Of a stretch of DNA of 64,000 nucleotides, positions 53,072-60,988 are shown piece after piece; the stretch's first letter is position 1; the number at the start of each line of letters is the position of its first letter. The notes under the pieces were generated by a model. The model searched no databases, was not told the DNA's origin, and saw only the letters and a program-made list of their open reading frames with translations. The position numbers and the translations under genes were made by a program. Location of the stretch: positions 186,001-250,000 of the forward strand of contig NZ_BMRT01000004.1 in NCBI RefSeq assembly GCF_014648775.1. The letters run 5' to 3'. Origin of the DNA: Streptomyces abikoensis. GTDB taxonomy: Bacteria; Actinomycetota; Actinomycetes; Streptomycetales; Streptomycetaceae.

Positions 53072-53470
53072 ATGAGCATCATCGACGACACCGAAGAGCC
53101 CTGCGACCTCTGCGCCGAGCCCATCGAATGCGAATGCGACGACCCCGAATACTGCTCGACCTGCGACGGATTCGGGGAATACGTACCCGACCACTGCTGC
53201 GACTGCGGCGGCAGCCCCTACTGCCAGTGCTGCAGCAGCTGCAGCGCCCCCAACGCCGGCGCCTGCTCCTGCACCGTCACCGTCACGCTGCTGGACGGCA
53301 CCGTAAAGGCCCTCCCGGCCCCGGACGGCGAGCTGGAGCCCGAATTCGAGCGCGACGTCCACCGCGACACTGACCCGGAGCCCCCGGACGACTATTACGA
53401 CGAGGCCCCTGCGGATGCCAGCGGGCCGATGTCCGGGGCCGTGGGCTATTCCACCGAACCGCCCTTCTAG
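53072..53470 (+). CDS. Cysteine-rich acidic phage protein
   Basis: 132 residues. Seventeen cysteines in residues 11-69, many as CxxC or CxC (CDLCAE, CECDDPEYCSTCDG, CCDCGGSPYCQCCSSCS, CSC), then a beta part and an acidic tail (PEFERDVHRDTDPEPPDDYYD). Resembles a metallothionein-like or multi-zinc protein. Role unknown. Confidence 0.7.
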   Translation: MSIIDDTEEPCDLCAEPIECECDDPEYCSTCDGFGEYVPDHCCDCGGSPYCQCCSSCSAPNAGACSCTVTVTLLDGTVKALPAPDGELEPEFERDVHRDTDPEPPDDYYDEAPADASGPMSGAVGYSTEPPF

Positions 53471-53485
53471 ACCACGAGGATTAAC

Positions 53486-53659
53486 ATGAAACAGGACGCC
53501 ATCGCCATCGCCGCTGAAGCACACGATCGCGTGCAGGAAGCCCAAGCCGCCGGCACACCACTGACGCTCGCACAGCTTAAGGAGGTCGGAGAACTGAAAA
53601 AGTGGGCACTCGCAGCTGGCGCCACCGAGGAAGAGATCCAGGCCGCCAGGAAGCGCTGA
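53486..53659 (+). CDS. Small helical phage protein
   Basis: 57 residues, ATG 53486 to TGA 53657-53659; MKQDAIAIAAEAHDRVQEAQ and ELKKWALAAGATEEEIQAARKR. GAGGA at 53476-53480. Last gene of the rightward block before a strong terminator. Confidence 0.65.
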   Translation: MKQDAIAIAAEAHDRVQEAQAAGTPLTLAQLKEVGELKKWALAAGATEEEIQAARKR

Positions 53660-53676
53660 ACCCCGCCAACCTCAAC

Positions 53677-53710
53677 GGATGCGGTCCGGATCCAAATCCG
53701 GACCGCATCC
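53677..53710. terminator. Strong bidirectional terminator
   Basis: GGATGCGGTCCGGAT (53677-53691) pairs perfectly with ATCCGGACCGCATCC (53696-53710), 4-base loop, between convergent genes. Confidence 0.85.
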
Positions 53711-53716
53711 GCATGC

Positions 53717-53941
53717 TCAGGTCTCGGCAAGAACGGACACGACTACCTCGCACCGCGACCAGCCGCAGCGGCCTTCGTCATCAGTAATCGTCCACTCGAC
53801 CTCGGCGCCCTTGAGGTCCGCCCGGGCCTGAAGCCACCCGCGAACCTCCGCAACAGCCGCTGCTGGTCCTCGCAGGTCGATCGTCACAACCTCACCGACC
53901 CCGGCCTCGCCGCCCGCCCGTCCCAGCTCAACGTTGTCCAC
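53717..53941 (-). CDS. Small hypothetical phage protein
   Basis: About 74 residues from GTG 53941 (GTG 53887 possible). VTIDLRGPAAAVAEVRGWLQARADLKGAEVEWTITDDEGRCGW has a beta-alpha-beta pattern. Unknown. Confidence 0.55.
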   Translation of the reverse strand: MDNVELGRAGGEAGVGEVVTIDLRGPAAAVAEVRGWLQARADLKGAEVEWTITDDEGRCGWSRCEVVVSVLAET

Positions 53942-53984
53942 GGACGGGTAACGCCCCGCCGAGCGCTCGAGACACGGCCCGGCC

Positions 53985-54011
53985 GTGGCCCCGCGAGACG
54001 CGCGGGGCCAC
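53985..54011 (-). terminator. Terminator for the leftward gene at 54018
   Basis: GTGGCCCCGCG (53985-53995) and CGCGGGGCCAC (54001-54011). Confidence 0.7.
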
Positions 54012-54017
54012 GATCTT

Positions 54018-54173
54018 TCATTGCGCGCTTTGTCCCGACCCCGGACACATCTCCCGGCTACCGTCGGCCTTCTGGTGATTCGCCACCGTCTCGCCGGGTT
54101 CCGCGCCCACCCACTGCTGACACTCCGGGCAAGTCCCGTGACACTGCCCCGGGTCGAACCGCTGGCCTCGCAT
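54018..54173 (-). CDS. Zinc mini-protein, leftward phage gene
   Basis: 51 residues; GGGAGG six bases ahead of ATG 54173. CHGTCPECQQWVG, ANHQKADGS, EMCPGSG: C-C-C...H...C as in antisense actinophage zinc proteins. Unknown. Confidence 0.6.
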   Translation of the reverse strand: MRGQRFDPGQCHGTCPECQQWVGAEPGETVANHQKADGSREMCPGSGQSAQ

Positions 54174-54237
54174 GCAGACCTCCCATCGGATGCCACACAC
54201 TGCGGCCCCGATGATGCGGCCGGTCGAAGATCGACCG

Positions 54238-54720
54238 CTAGATGGCCTCGGGGAGGTCGTAGCCCTTCCCGCCCGGCTGCTGGCCGGAGCGGAGGGCGTA
54301 CTGGTACACGCAGAAGATCTTCGATCCGTTGTGGAATTGCACACGGAACCCGGGGTGCATGGCCGGCGTGGGGGACGAGTACCCCTGCGCATCCGCGACC
54401 TCCGCATTGCCGGCGTTCAGGATCGCAGCCACCAGGTACTGCTCCGACGCCCGAACGTTGATCTTCCCGCCCTGGATCAGCTCGGGCCACGGCACTGCGG
54501 CCGGCGCCTCACCCTCGACGGGGGGAGCCTCCGGCTCGCTCATCTTCTCGCCGGGCGCCATGGTGTAGGCGATCGCGTGCCAGATCTGCGCACCAGTCGT
54601 GAACTCGACCTTGATGCCGCACGGGCGCTTCGTGCCCTCGTTCCACGGCTCGACCGTCCGGACGTCCGGGGCCTGAGCCAAGGCCTTGACGGCGAACTCT
54701 TGGAAGCGTTCGGGTCGCAT
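54238..54720 (-). CDS. Conserved phage hypothetical protein
   Basis: 160 residues. ERFQEFAVKALAQAPDVRTVEPW, beta sheet TTGAQIWHAIAYTMAPGE, and FRVQFHNGSKIFCVYQYALRSGQ. I recall similar proteins in Streptomyces phages but no function. Leftward group of four genes. Confidence 0.7.
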   Translation of the reverse strand: MRPERFQEFAVKALAQAPDVRTVEPWNEGTKRPCGIKVEFTTGAQIWHAIAYTMAPGEKMSEPEAPPVEGEAPAAVPWPELIQGGKINVRASEQYLVAAILNAGNAEVADAQGYSSPTPAMHPGFRVQFHNGSKIFCVYQYALRSGQQPGGKGYDLPEAI

Positions 54721-54796
54721 TTGTGATCATTTCCTTCCGTCGCAGCCGCCCAGTCTAGGAGCGGGCGCCCCGCACAGCACCCGGACCGCACGCATC

Positions 54797-55105
54797 TCAC
54801 TCGCTCGATTCCGGAGCCGTCTTCTTCTTCGGGCGGTGCTTCTCGCCCCGCAATCCCTTCCCGATCTGCTGGGCGCGGGTGAAGTGGATGCCGAGCTCGT
54901 CACCGATCTGCTGCCACGTCTTCCCCTGGCTCTTCAGGCTGAGTACGCGCTGCTGCCGGATCTCGCGAAGCCGAGCGTGCTTCTCTGGCCAGTCCTTGAG
55001 GATCTCGGTAATCGCCTTTGCGCAGGCGGCGTCATCCTCGATGTCTTCGAGCGCCGTGATTGCATCCAAGAACCTCTGCACCTCCTCGGGACGCTGATCG
55101 GTCAT
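54797..55105 (-). CDS. HTH regulator of the leftward phage gene group
   Basis: 102 residues from ATG 55105. The C-terminal helices RVLSLKSQGKTWQQIGDELGIHFTRAQQIGKGLRG are an HTH of sigma-4/Trp-repressor type, plus a basic tail. Two TAGACCC-type palindromes just upstream are its probable operators. Confidence 0.7.
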   Translation of the reverse strand: MTDQRPEEVQRFLDAITALEDIEDDAACAKAITEILKDWPEKHARLREIRQQRVLSLKSQGKTWQQIGDELGIHFTRAQQIGKGLRGEKHRPKKKTAPESSE

Positions 55106-55149
55106 GCCCGCTCTCCTTCCGTCGCGAGAGCGTGCCAACACGCCGAGTT

Positions 55150-55188
55150 TAGACCCAGGGTCTTGCGGCCATCTAGACCCTGGGTCTA
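55150..55188. promoter_or_regulatory. Two TAGACCCWGGGTCTA operators
   Basis: TAGACCCAGGGTCTT (55150-55164) and TAGACCCTGGGTCTA (55174-55188), 24 bases apart, between the leftward HTH gene and the rightward genes. Confidence 0.65.
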
Positions 55189-55235
55189 ACTTGTCGTGTG
55201 GAAGCCACGCACTCGGGTTTCCGCATGAACGAAAC

Positions 55236-55273
55236 GGCCCCGGCCGGCGCTGGAACGCCTCATGGCCGGGGCC
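55236..55273 (+). terminator. Hairpin in the leader of the 55312 gene
   Basis: GGCCCCGGCC (55236-55245) and GGCCGGGGCC (55264-55273) with an 18-base loop; may attenuate transcription started at the operators. Confidence 0.45.
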
Positions 55274-55311
55274 AGACCTACCCGCAACCATCACGAAGAG
55301 GCAGGTCCGCC

Positions 55312-55470
55312 ATGGAGCGTACCCACAACCGGCCCGAACCGGACCGGACCCCCCGGGAGAACCGGGTCTGTGCCGAGACGGCCGACAACGCGCGCTGCCG
55401 CGCCGACTACGAATCGGGCAAGGACGTCCGCGAGGCGGCCGACGCGCAGTGGACCAGGGGGAACCGGTGA
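55312..55470 (+). CDS. Small hypothetical phage protein
   Basis: 52 residues from ATG 55312 with AGAGGCAGG upstream (an in-frame GTG at 55198 is also open). Charged: ENRVCAETADNARCRADYESGKDVREAADAQW. Unknown. Confidence 0.55.
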   Translation: MERTHNRPEPDRTPRENRVCAETADNARCRADYESGKDVREAADAQWTRGNR

Positions 55471-55664
55471 TCTACGCCGTCTTCTCCGCCGACCGTAAGG
55501 TCATCGAGCAGTTCCAGGGCGGCGACGGGCTCCACGGACCCATGCAGCTCGCTTCCGAGGCGCTTCGACGCCGCGGCTGCTACGGCGACTTCGTGGACCG
55601 TCTCTGCACTACCCACCAGGCGCCCTGGACCGACTGTCGCGGATGTGGACGGGGGAAGCGATGA
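55467..55664 (+). CDS. Small hypothetical phage protein
   Basis: 65 residues from GTG 55467. IYAVFSADRKVIEQFQGGDG, then CYGDFVDRLCTTHQAPWTDCRGCGRG, a Cys-rich C-terminus. Unknown. Confidence 0.6.
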   Translation: MIYAVFSADRKVIEQFQGGDGLHGPMQLASEALRRRGCYGDFVDRLCTTHQAPWTDCRGCGRGKR

Positions 55665-55747
55665 AGCGCCCTGCTGCCCGCACGCTGCTGATCGCGTACG
55701 CGGTGTTCATCGCCGGTCTTATCGTCCTCCGCCTTCTCGTCGGCTAG
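55661..55747 (+). CDS. 28-residue single-helix membrane peptide
   Basis: ATG 55661 to TAG 55747, coupled to the previous stop. MKRPAARTLLIAYAVFIAGLIV-type basic start and one helix. Short, but the overlap and a GGGGGAAG ribosome site support it. Confidence 0.55.
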   Translation: MKRPAARTLLIAYAVFIAGLIVLRLLVG

Positions 55748-55813
55748 CCGCTGACCGCCGGGCCCGCGCTTCCCCTCGTGGGCCCGGCCCCCGCGCCGTT
55801 CCGGGAGCACCCG

Positions 55814-56842
55814 TTGAAGTTCCGCACCGAGATCCGCACTCGCCCCGTCCAGCAGACTTTCGACGGGATCACCGAGACGGTCCACGAGAGATACGAAGTC
55901 CAGGTCCCCGAGCTGCCCCCGGACTGGGACCAGCGCGTGGATCGAGGCATCCTCACCGCCACCACGGTCATGGTGGTCGCCTCCGTCATCTGGTCCACGA
56001 TCAGCATCGGTGATCTCCTGACCCTGGCGAGCCCTGCCCCTGCGGCCTACGCCGGCGCCATGGTCTTCGACATCGCATGGATCACTTGCCTGGCCGCCGA
56101 ATGGCGCGCCCGCTACGACAGGGCCAAAGCAGACCGGCCCCGCAAGGGTGGCTACGCAGCCTTGGTGATCGCCATGGCGGCCGTCGGCGTCCACGGCTGG
56201 ATCACCTGGTCAGAGGCCGTCGGCATCATCGGCGCGCTGGTCCCCTTGATCGCCAAGGGCATGTCAGTTCTCGCCCTGGACCAGGCTGCGTTTCCTCTGG
56301 ACGATCTATCTCAGCAGTGGCTCGACAAGCAGCGGGCCAAGATCGGGGCGCAGCTCGCACTCGTCGCCGGCCGCCGACAGCTCGCCCGGCTTGGCGAGCA
56401 GGCGCTGGCGCAGCAAGCCGCGCTTGCAGCAGCCACCCAGGCCAACGCCCACATTCCCGCGCCCTCGCCCACCGAGGACACCGTGAGTCGTGGGGCAGAC
56501 ACCAGCGTGTCGCCGCCCCCATCGCTTCCGTCCGCTGCGGAGATTGCCGCCCAGCTCCATGCCCTGGGCATCGCTGCCGCCGGGGCCGGTGCGTCGGTTC
56601 CGTCGATCGGTGGCGACGCTGAGCCGTCCGTACAACTGAGGTTGCCGGAGGAGGACGAGGAGGTGGTCCGCCCCATCTCGCCGCCCGGAGCGTCCGTGCG
56701 GAACACGATCAAGACAGCCGTCGCCTGCGGTATCCGGGACAGCGCCTCCGTCCTCAAGTACGCCCAGTCAGTACATGGCCCCAACGTCAACGCGGAGACG
56801 GTCGAACGCTACCGCCGCGACTTCATCAAGAAGGCGGGCTGA
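55814..56842 (+). CDS. SpdB/DUF2637-like membrane protein with C-terminal HTH-like tail
   Basis: 342 residues from TTG 55814 (GGGAG seven bases upstream). Four helices: GILTATTVMVVASVIWSTI, YAGAMVFDIAWITCLAA, YAALVIAMAAVGVHGWITW, VGIIGALVPLIAKGMSVLAL; then coiled coil (WLDKQRAKIGAQLALVAGRRQ), acidic linker, and SVRNTIKTAVACGIRDSASVLKYAQSVHGPNVNAETVERYRRDF, HTH-like. The layout is that of plasmid-spread proteins on Streptomyces conjugative elements (compare 26310). Confidence 0.7.
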   Translation: MKFRTEIRTRPVQQTFDGITETVHERYEVQVPELPPDWDQRVDRGILTATTVMVVASVIWSTISIGDLLTLASPAPAAYAGAMVFDIAWITCLAAEWRARYDRAKADRPRKGGYAALVIAMAAVGVHGWITWSEAVGIIGALVPLIAKGMSVLALDQAAFPLDDLSQQWLDKQRAKIGAQLALVAGRRQLARLGEQALAQQAALAAATQANAHIPAPSPTEDTVSRGADTSVSPPPSLPSAAEIAAQLHALGIAAAGAGASVPSIGGDAEPSVQLRLPEEDEEVVRPISPPGASVRNTIKTAVACGIRDSASVLKYAQSVHGPNVNAETVERYRRDFIKKAG

Positions 56843-56843
56843 C

Positions 56844-57011
56844 ATGCACCCCTTCGCCTGGCTCAGCCCGGTACAGGCGGGACTTGCCCTACTGGCCCTG
56901 CTCGGCTGCGGCCGCCGTCGACCGCAGCGATTCGTCGTTCCCCTCATCGGCTTCATGGCCTTGATGGCCGTGGCCTTCCTCGCCATCCTCCTGCTTCCGA
57001 AACGGCGGTAA
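56844..57011 (+). CDS. Small two-helix membrane protein
   Basis: 55 residues: helices about 8-22 and 31-50, basic end PKRR. Part of the membrane-protein block. Confidence 0.6.
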   Translation: MHPFAWLSPVQAGLALLALLGCGRRRPQRFVVPLIGFMALMAVAFLAILLLPKRR

Positions 57012-57013
57012 CC

Positions 57014-57580
57014 GTGCCTGGCGCCATCACCCCGGCCCGGGTTATCCCCGCTGGCCAGCCCATCCCGACCGCTCCCCCCATGCCGCTGGCGCCACCCGGC
57101 GCGGCGAACCTCCCGCCCTGGCGCACGGCGGCGCCCGTACCGCCGCCTCCGCCCGCGCCACCACCGGTACCGCCGATGGGCTGGGCGCCCCCGCCCGCCG
57201 CGCCCGTCGAGGTCCGGGTCGTCGTCGACTTCGACGCTCCCGAGCCGGAGCCCGAGGCCGAACAGCGCGACTTCGGCTGGCTCTGGAAGTGGCTGCGCCC
57301 CTGGCGCACCGCCATCGCCACCGCGGTCGTCGTCATCCCGTTCCCCGCCTACGGCCACAGCTTCACCAGCGCCTGGGCCGCCACACTTCACGACGCGCGC
57401 GCCGAAAGCCTGTCCGCCGCCTACCTCGTCGCCCTCGCGGCCGCTGGCGGGGCCTTCCTGGTAGACCTCCGCCGGCCTGCCTGGTGGACCCGCCCCGCGC
57501 TCGTCATCGCCGTGATCGGCGGCACTGGCGCCCTCGGCTGGTACGACCCCGTCACCCTCATCACCGGAGTCCGCCCGTGA
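57014..57580 (+). CDS. Proline-rich membrane protein
   Basis: 188 residues. The first 75 are Pro/Ala rich (APVPPPPPAPPPVPPMGW), then an acidic hinge and three hydrophobic helices (about 99-118, 134-152, 160-176). Part of the block; unknown. Confidence 0.65.
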   Translation: MPGAITPARVIPAGQPIPTAPPMPLAPPGAANLPPWRTAAPVPPPPPAPPPVPPMGWAPPPAAPVEVRVVVDFDAPEPEPEAEQRDFGWLWKWLRPWRTAIATAVVVIPFPAYGHSFTSAWAATLHDARAESLSAAYLVALAAAGGAFLVDLRRPAWWTRPALVIAVIGGTGALGWYDPVTLITGVRP

Positions 57581-58083
57581 ACACCGCGCTCAGCCTCGGC
57601 GGGGTCGCCCTGGCCCTCGCCATCCTGTACCTGAACATGCGCCCCTGGTGGAAGGGCGGGCGGGACTTCAAGGCGATCCTGCCCTACGGCAGCGGTAGCG
57701 TCCTCGGCTCGCTCGCCACCGTCTGTATTGGCGGCCTGCTCGGCTGGGGAGCGGCTGGGAACGCTTCGCTGCTCTCGGGAAGCGGAGACAAGGCCGTCCA
57801 CAGCGTTACCGGGACGGGCAGCGCACCGGTGGCACACGCCAGCGCGGGGGCTCTCACGTCGGCAGGCGGTGTAGTGGTCTTCCTGCTGTTCGTCGGTGTC
57901 GGCGCCCTCTTCCGGGGTTCCGGCAAGAAGGACCGGTGGCGGATCATCGGAGGCTTCATCTCCTGGTCGGCCCTGGGATTCCTGCCCGGGGTAGCCGCAG
58001 TGCTCGCCCATCTCGTATTCGGAGTCAACTGGATCGGGGACAAGGGCTGGAGCATGCTGAACAACGGGGCGGGCCTGCTGTGA
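57577..58083 (+). CDS. Membrane protein of the plasmid-like block
   Basis: 168 residues from GTG 57577. Four helices (LGGVALALAILYLNM, LGSLATVCIGGLLGWGAA, GGVVVFLLFVGVGALF, ALGFLPGVAAVLAHLVFGV). No family recognised. Confidence 0.65.
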   Translation: MNTALSLGGVALALAILYLNMRPWWKGGRDFKAILPYGSGSVLGSLATVCIGGLLGWGAAGNASLLSGSGDKAVHSVTGTGSAPVAHASAGALTSAGGVVVFLLFVGVGALFRGSGKKDRWRIIGGFISWSALGFLPGVAAVLAHLVFGVNWIGDKGWSMLNNGAGLL

Positions 58084-58823
58084 ACCTGCCGCCCTACATC
58101 CCGTACATCGGCGGTCGTCTCGCCTCCGGCTCCCTCGCTCTCGGCACGTGCATCTGGAGCCGGGCCTGTACCTGGTGTGCCAGCAGCTACCGTGACGACC
58201 TCTCTGGCCTCAAGGCAGCCCTCGGGCCCATCGCCCGGGGCGGGGTGCTGCTCGCGGCCGGATGGGGCGGGATCTGCGGGGTGACCGCCGCCCCCGACAC
58301 GCTGTTCGTGATCGCCTTCGCATGGGGGATCGGCGCGTGGAAGGCGGCCCCCGTGGCAGACCACGGAGAGGGCGCCGACGAGCCCGAACCTTCCAGCGCC
58401 GCCGACTCCGAGTCGCCCGCCCCGGCGGTCACCCTGGAGGCCTTCTCCGCCCTCGTCCGCGAGCTCGCCCAGGGCGGCGCCGGCGCCCACTTCTCGACCC
58501 TCGCCAAACGCCTCACCGGCGATAAGCACAACACCGCCGCCATGAGGGCCTTGTGTGCGACGCACGGGGTGCCCCACGCCGAGTCCGTACGGCAGGGCGT
58601 GGGGGCCTCCTCGAAAGTGTCCTCGGGGGTCCGGATCGAGGACCTCCCCACCCCCTCCCCAGCCCCCGCTGAGGCCCCGGCCGTAGCCGTAGTTTCCGCA
58701 GGTCAGCACGGAGCTACAAACCCGGCTACAGCTACGACTACACCCCTCCTACAGCGAAACGCCTGGGGCAACACCCTCCCCGCCCCAGCCCACCGAGTCG
58801 CGACACCGAGGAGCACCTCGTGA
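58080..58823 (+). CDS. Membrane protein with cytoplasmic HTH-like and Pro/Thr-rich tail
   Basis: 247 residues from GTG 58080. Two helices near 30-85, then VTLEAFSALVRELAQGGAGAHFSTLAKRLTG..MRALCATHGVPHAESVRQG, a small helical domain similar to the end part of some Streptomyces plasmid proteins, and a Thr/Ala/Pro tail. Unknown. Confidence 0.6.
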   Translation: MNLPPYIPYIGGRLASGSLALGTCIWSRACTWCASSYRDDLSGLKAALGPIARGGVLLAAGWGGICGVTAAPDTLFVIAFAWGIGAWKAAPVADHGEGADEPEPSSAADSESPAPAVTLEAFSALVRELAQGGAGAHFSTLAKRLTGDKHNTAAMRALCATHGVPHAESVRQGVGASSKVSSGVRIEDLPTPSPAPAEAPAVAVVSAGQHGATNPATATTTPLLQRNAWGNTLPAPAHRVATPRSTS

Positions 58824-59077
58824 ACGTCACGATCTCCGGCGCCCTCACCACCAAGGGCGGCGCGCCGCTGCTCCTGGAACGCGCCGACGATCACATGGGG
58901 CTCACCGACGAGGAGATCACCGCCGGACTGGGCCGCTTCTACGGATGGCGCTGCGGAGGCTGCCGCCAGAGCGCCTACATGCCAGCCGAGTTGACCCCAG
59001 AGGAGGCGGAGGGCGCCGCCCGACGCGGTGCGGAGTCCCACTCCGCGGCATGCGTCAGCCCATACGAGAATGTCTGA
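58820..59077 (+). CDS. Small zinc-binding-type phage protein
   Basis: 85 residues. LTDEEITAGLGRFYGWRCGGCRQSAYMPAELTPEEAEGAARRGAESHSAAC: C-C-H-C set. Unknown. Confidence 0.65.
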   Translation: MNVTISGALTTKGGAPLLLERADDHMGLTDEEITAGLGRFYGWRCGGCRQSAYMPAELTPEEAEGAARRGAESHSAACVSPYENV

Positions 59078-59163
59078 ACTGCACCACACTTCGCAGAAAT
59101 CCGACAGGTCAACAGAGGCACACTGGATACAGCCGCCCCTCACCCGCCACGAGGAGCTCCCCC

Positions 59164-59763
59164 GTGAACGAAACCGCGACCTGTTCCCTGTGCCTCACCC
59201 CCTCCGGCCTCCCGGCTCACGACAGATGCCGCCGGCGCCTGTCCGACGCTCTCAACGAACTCCCTGACCTCTACCGGGCGCTGGCCGCGCACCTCGCGCC
59301 CGGAAGGACTGGAGCAGCCAGCAGGCGTGGCAGCCGGACCCCGCCCCTCCCGCTTCGTCTCGACGTCCTCGACCTCCGCGCCTGGGGAGGCATCGAGGGC
59401 ATCCTCACCTCATGGGAGCGAGACCTCTGCGACCGGCTCGGCTGGGCAACGCCCCCGTTCCGCGGCACCGTGGAACAGCAAGTCGACGAGGCAGCTCGGC
59501 TGCTGCGCGATAACTTGGACTGGATCGTCGGCTGCCACCCGGCCGCCGACGACTTCGCCTCCGAGATACACGCCGTGGTCAACCAGATCAAGGCCGTCGT
59601 CACCGGCGAGACGCCGGAGCGTCGCCTGCGTCTGGCCTGTACCTGCGGAGCCAGCCTGACCATCACGCTTTCCACTCCCGGCCGGCGGTGCATCCGATGC
59701 GGCCAGCAGTACGGTTTCCAGGAACTTCGGCACCTCCCCCTGGCCGCACGGAGCGCCGCATGA
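59164..59763 (+). CDS. Zinc-ribbon DNA-binding-like phage protein
   Basis: 199 residues from GTG 59164. N-terminal CSLCLTPSGLPAHDRCRRRL, helical middle (QVDEAARLLRDNLDWIVGCHPAADDF), C-terminal ribbon LACTCGASL...RCIRCGQQYGFQEL. The whole plan is repeated in many Streptomyces phages and AICEs; likely a DNA-binding protein. Confidence 0.7.
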   Translation: MNETATCSLCLTPSGLPAHDRCRRRLSDALNELPDLYRALAAHLAPGRTGAASRRGSRTPPLPLRLDVLDLRAWGGIEGILTSWERDLCDRLGWATPPFRGTVEQQVDEAARLLRDNLDWIVGCHPAADDFASEIHAVVNQIKAVVTGETPERRLRLACTCGASLTITLSTPGRRCIRCGQQYGFQELRHLPLAARSAA

Positions 59764-60002
59764 GCGAATTCGAACCCCGCCACCAGCCAACCGCCCTCCG
59801 GCTCCCGCTCGCGCCCGGCACCGACGGACACGCCTACATGGGGTGCGATGCCGTCAGCGCACTCCTGCGCGCCATCGCAACCACCTGCCGCACACTGGCC
59901 GACGAGATCGACCCAGAGATGATCGCCCGCGTCATCGACCTTGAAGCAGACGCACTTGACTGCCGCGCCGTCGCCCTCACACGACCTTGCTTGACGGACT
60001 GA
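59760..60002 (+). CDS. Small hypothetical phage protein
   Basis: 80 residues; helical second half (ALLRAIATTCRTLADEIDPEMIARVIDLEADALDC). Coupled to the upstream gene. Confidence 0.6.
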   Translation: MSEFEPRHQPTALRLPLAPGTDGHAYMGCDAVSALLRAIATTCRTLADEIDPEMIARVIDLEADALDCRAVALTRPCLTD

Positions 60003-60044
60003 GCTGGGCGAACGTAGCCTCTGATCAACTGGACACTTATGCCC

Positions 60045-60077
60045 AAGAGGCCACCTCGCTCAGCGAGATGGCCTCTT
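60045..60077 (+). terminator. Terminator/attenuator before 60099
   Basis: AAGAGGCCA (60045-60053) with TGGCCTCTT (60069-60077), and an inner CTCG/CGAG extension; followed by CCCCTTGATG. Confidence 0.7.
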
Positions 60078-60098
60078 CCCCTTGATGAGGAGGCATAA

Positions 60099-60332
60099 AT
60101 GACCTCCGCCCCCCTCCTCGTCACCGAGGACATGGCCGCCGCCTACACAGGCCGACCAGGAGCCACCATCCGCCGCTGGGCACACGAGGGCCGCATCACC
60201 CGACACGGACACGGCCGCGGAAACGTCCGGTACAACCTGTGGGAACTGCCCCAGAAGACCGCCGACGAACTCACCGGCCAGACCCTCCTCGGCCCCCCGC
60301 CACCCCTGCCCGCCCAACGGGACGCCGCCTGA
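60099..60332 (+). CDS. MerR/excisionase-like HTH phage protein
   Basis: 77 residues, GAGGAG before ATG. LLVTEDMAAAYTGRPGATIRRWAHEGRITRHGHGRGNVRYNLWELP is an HTH-17-like winged helix. TGA stop is the start of a 21-bp inverted repeat. Confidence 0.75.
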   Translation: MTSAPLLVTEDMAAAYTGRPGATIRRWAHEGRITRHGHGRGNVRYNLWELPQKTADELTGQTLLGPPPPLPAQRDAA

Positions 60333-60350
60333 GAAGCTGTCCCGCTTCCT
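60330..60350. repeat. Left copy of a 21-bp inverted repeat
   Basis: Complementary to 60911-60931 at 20 of 21 positions. Together they bracket the gene 60367-60912. Confidence 0.8.
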
Positions 60351-60366
60351 CCCCTAGTGTTGAGAA

Positions 60367-60912
60367 GTGCTGCCAGACGACGTCCCAGAAGGGGACGATG
60401 CCACCGTGACTCCTGACAGGCTCCGTCTGGCATCCGCGTGTTCGGCGGCCCTGGGCGCCCTCGTGGCTGCGGGCACCGTCGATACCGAAGCCTGTGCCGC
60501 GCTGGCTCACCATCTACGGGAAGAGGGCATCGAGGCACTGATGCACGCGGGCCGCCTGAGAGGTGAGCCCCAAGAGCAGGTCGATCCCCGCACGCTTCCC
60601 GACACGGTTGACGAGCTGCCCAGCCCGATGCTGGACGAGGTGCGGCGCAAGCTCGGGACTCTCGAAGTGCAGCTGTTCATCGTGTCGACATGGCCGTGGG
60701 ACATGCAGGCGGAATACGAGCTAGGCCAGATCCTGGCGGAGCTGGATGGCGTAACCAGCGCATGGAGCACGTCCATGCTTCCGGGCTACCCGACGGAGTC
60801 CATGATCGCGGCCAGGCGGCGGCAAGCGGCCGAGAGTTTGGATCTGCACCATGTGAATGTCCTCGGCCTCCTGGAGCAACGTCGGGTAACTGACGGTGGA
60901 CCGCAGGCGTAG
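60367..60912 (+). CDS. Unknown protein inside inverted repeats (moron-like)
   Basis: 181 residues from GTG 60367. Helical, acidic start; RLASACSAALGALVAAGTVDTEACAALAHHLREEG and LDEVRRKLGTLEVQLFIVSTWPWDMQAEYELGQIL. No family known. Flanked by a 21-bp inverted repeat and separated from the neighbours, so it may be a later acquisition. Confidence 0.65.
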   Translation: MLPDDVPEGDDATVTPDRLRLASACSAALGALVAAGTVDTEACAALAHHLREEGIEALMHAGRLRGEPQEQVDPRTLPDTVDELPSPMLDEVRRKLGTLEVQLFIVSTWPWDMQAEYELGQILAELDGVTSAWSTSMLPGYPTESMIAARRRQAAESLDLHHVNVLGLLEQRRVTDGGPQA

Positions 60913-60931
60913 GAAGCGGGACAGCTTCTGA
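60911..60931. repeat. Right copy of the 21-bp inverted repeat
   Basis: Starts inside the TAG stop of the preceding gene; partner of 60330-60350. Confidence 0.8.
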
Positions 60932-60988
60932 ACTCCCGCTCCGGTCAACCCCCAGCCGGAGCGGGTCCACATCCACGCGGAGGTGACC

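Noticed and set aside
52604..53545. Leftward 313-codon frame opposite the HTH and Cys-rich genes
   Set aside because: Val/Gly-rich shadow; the forward genes have ribosome sites and couplings.
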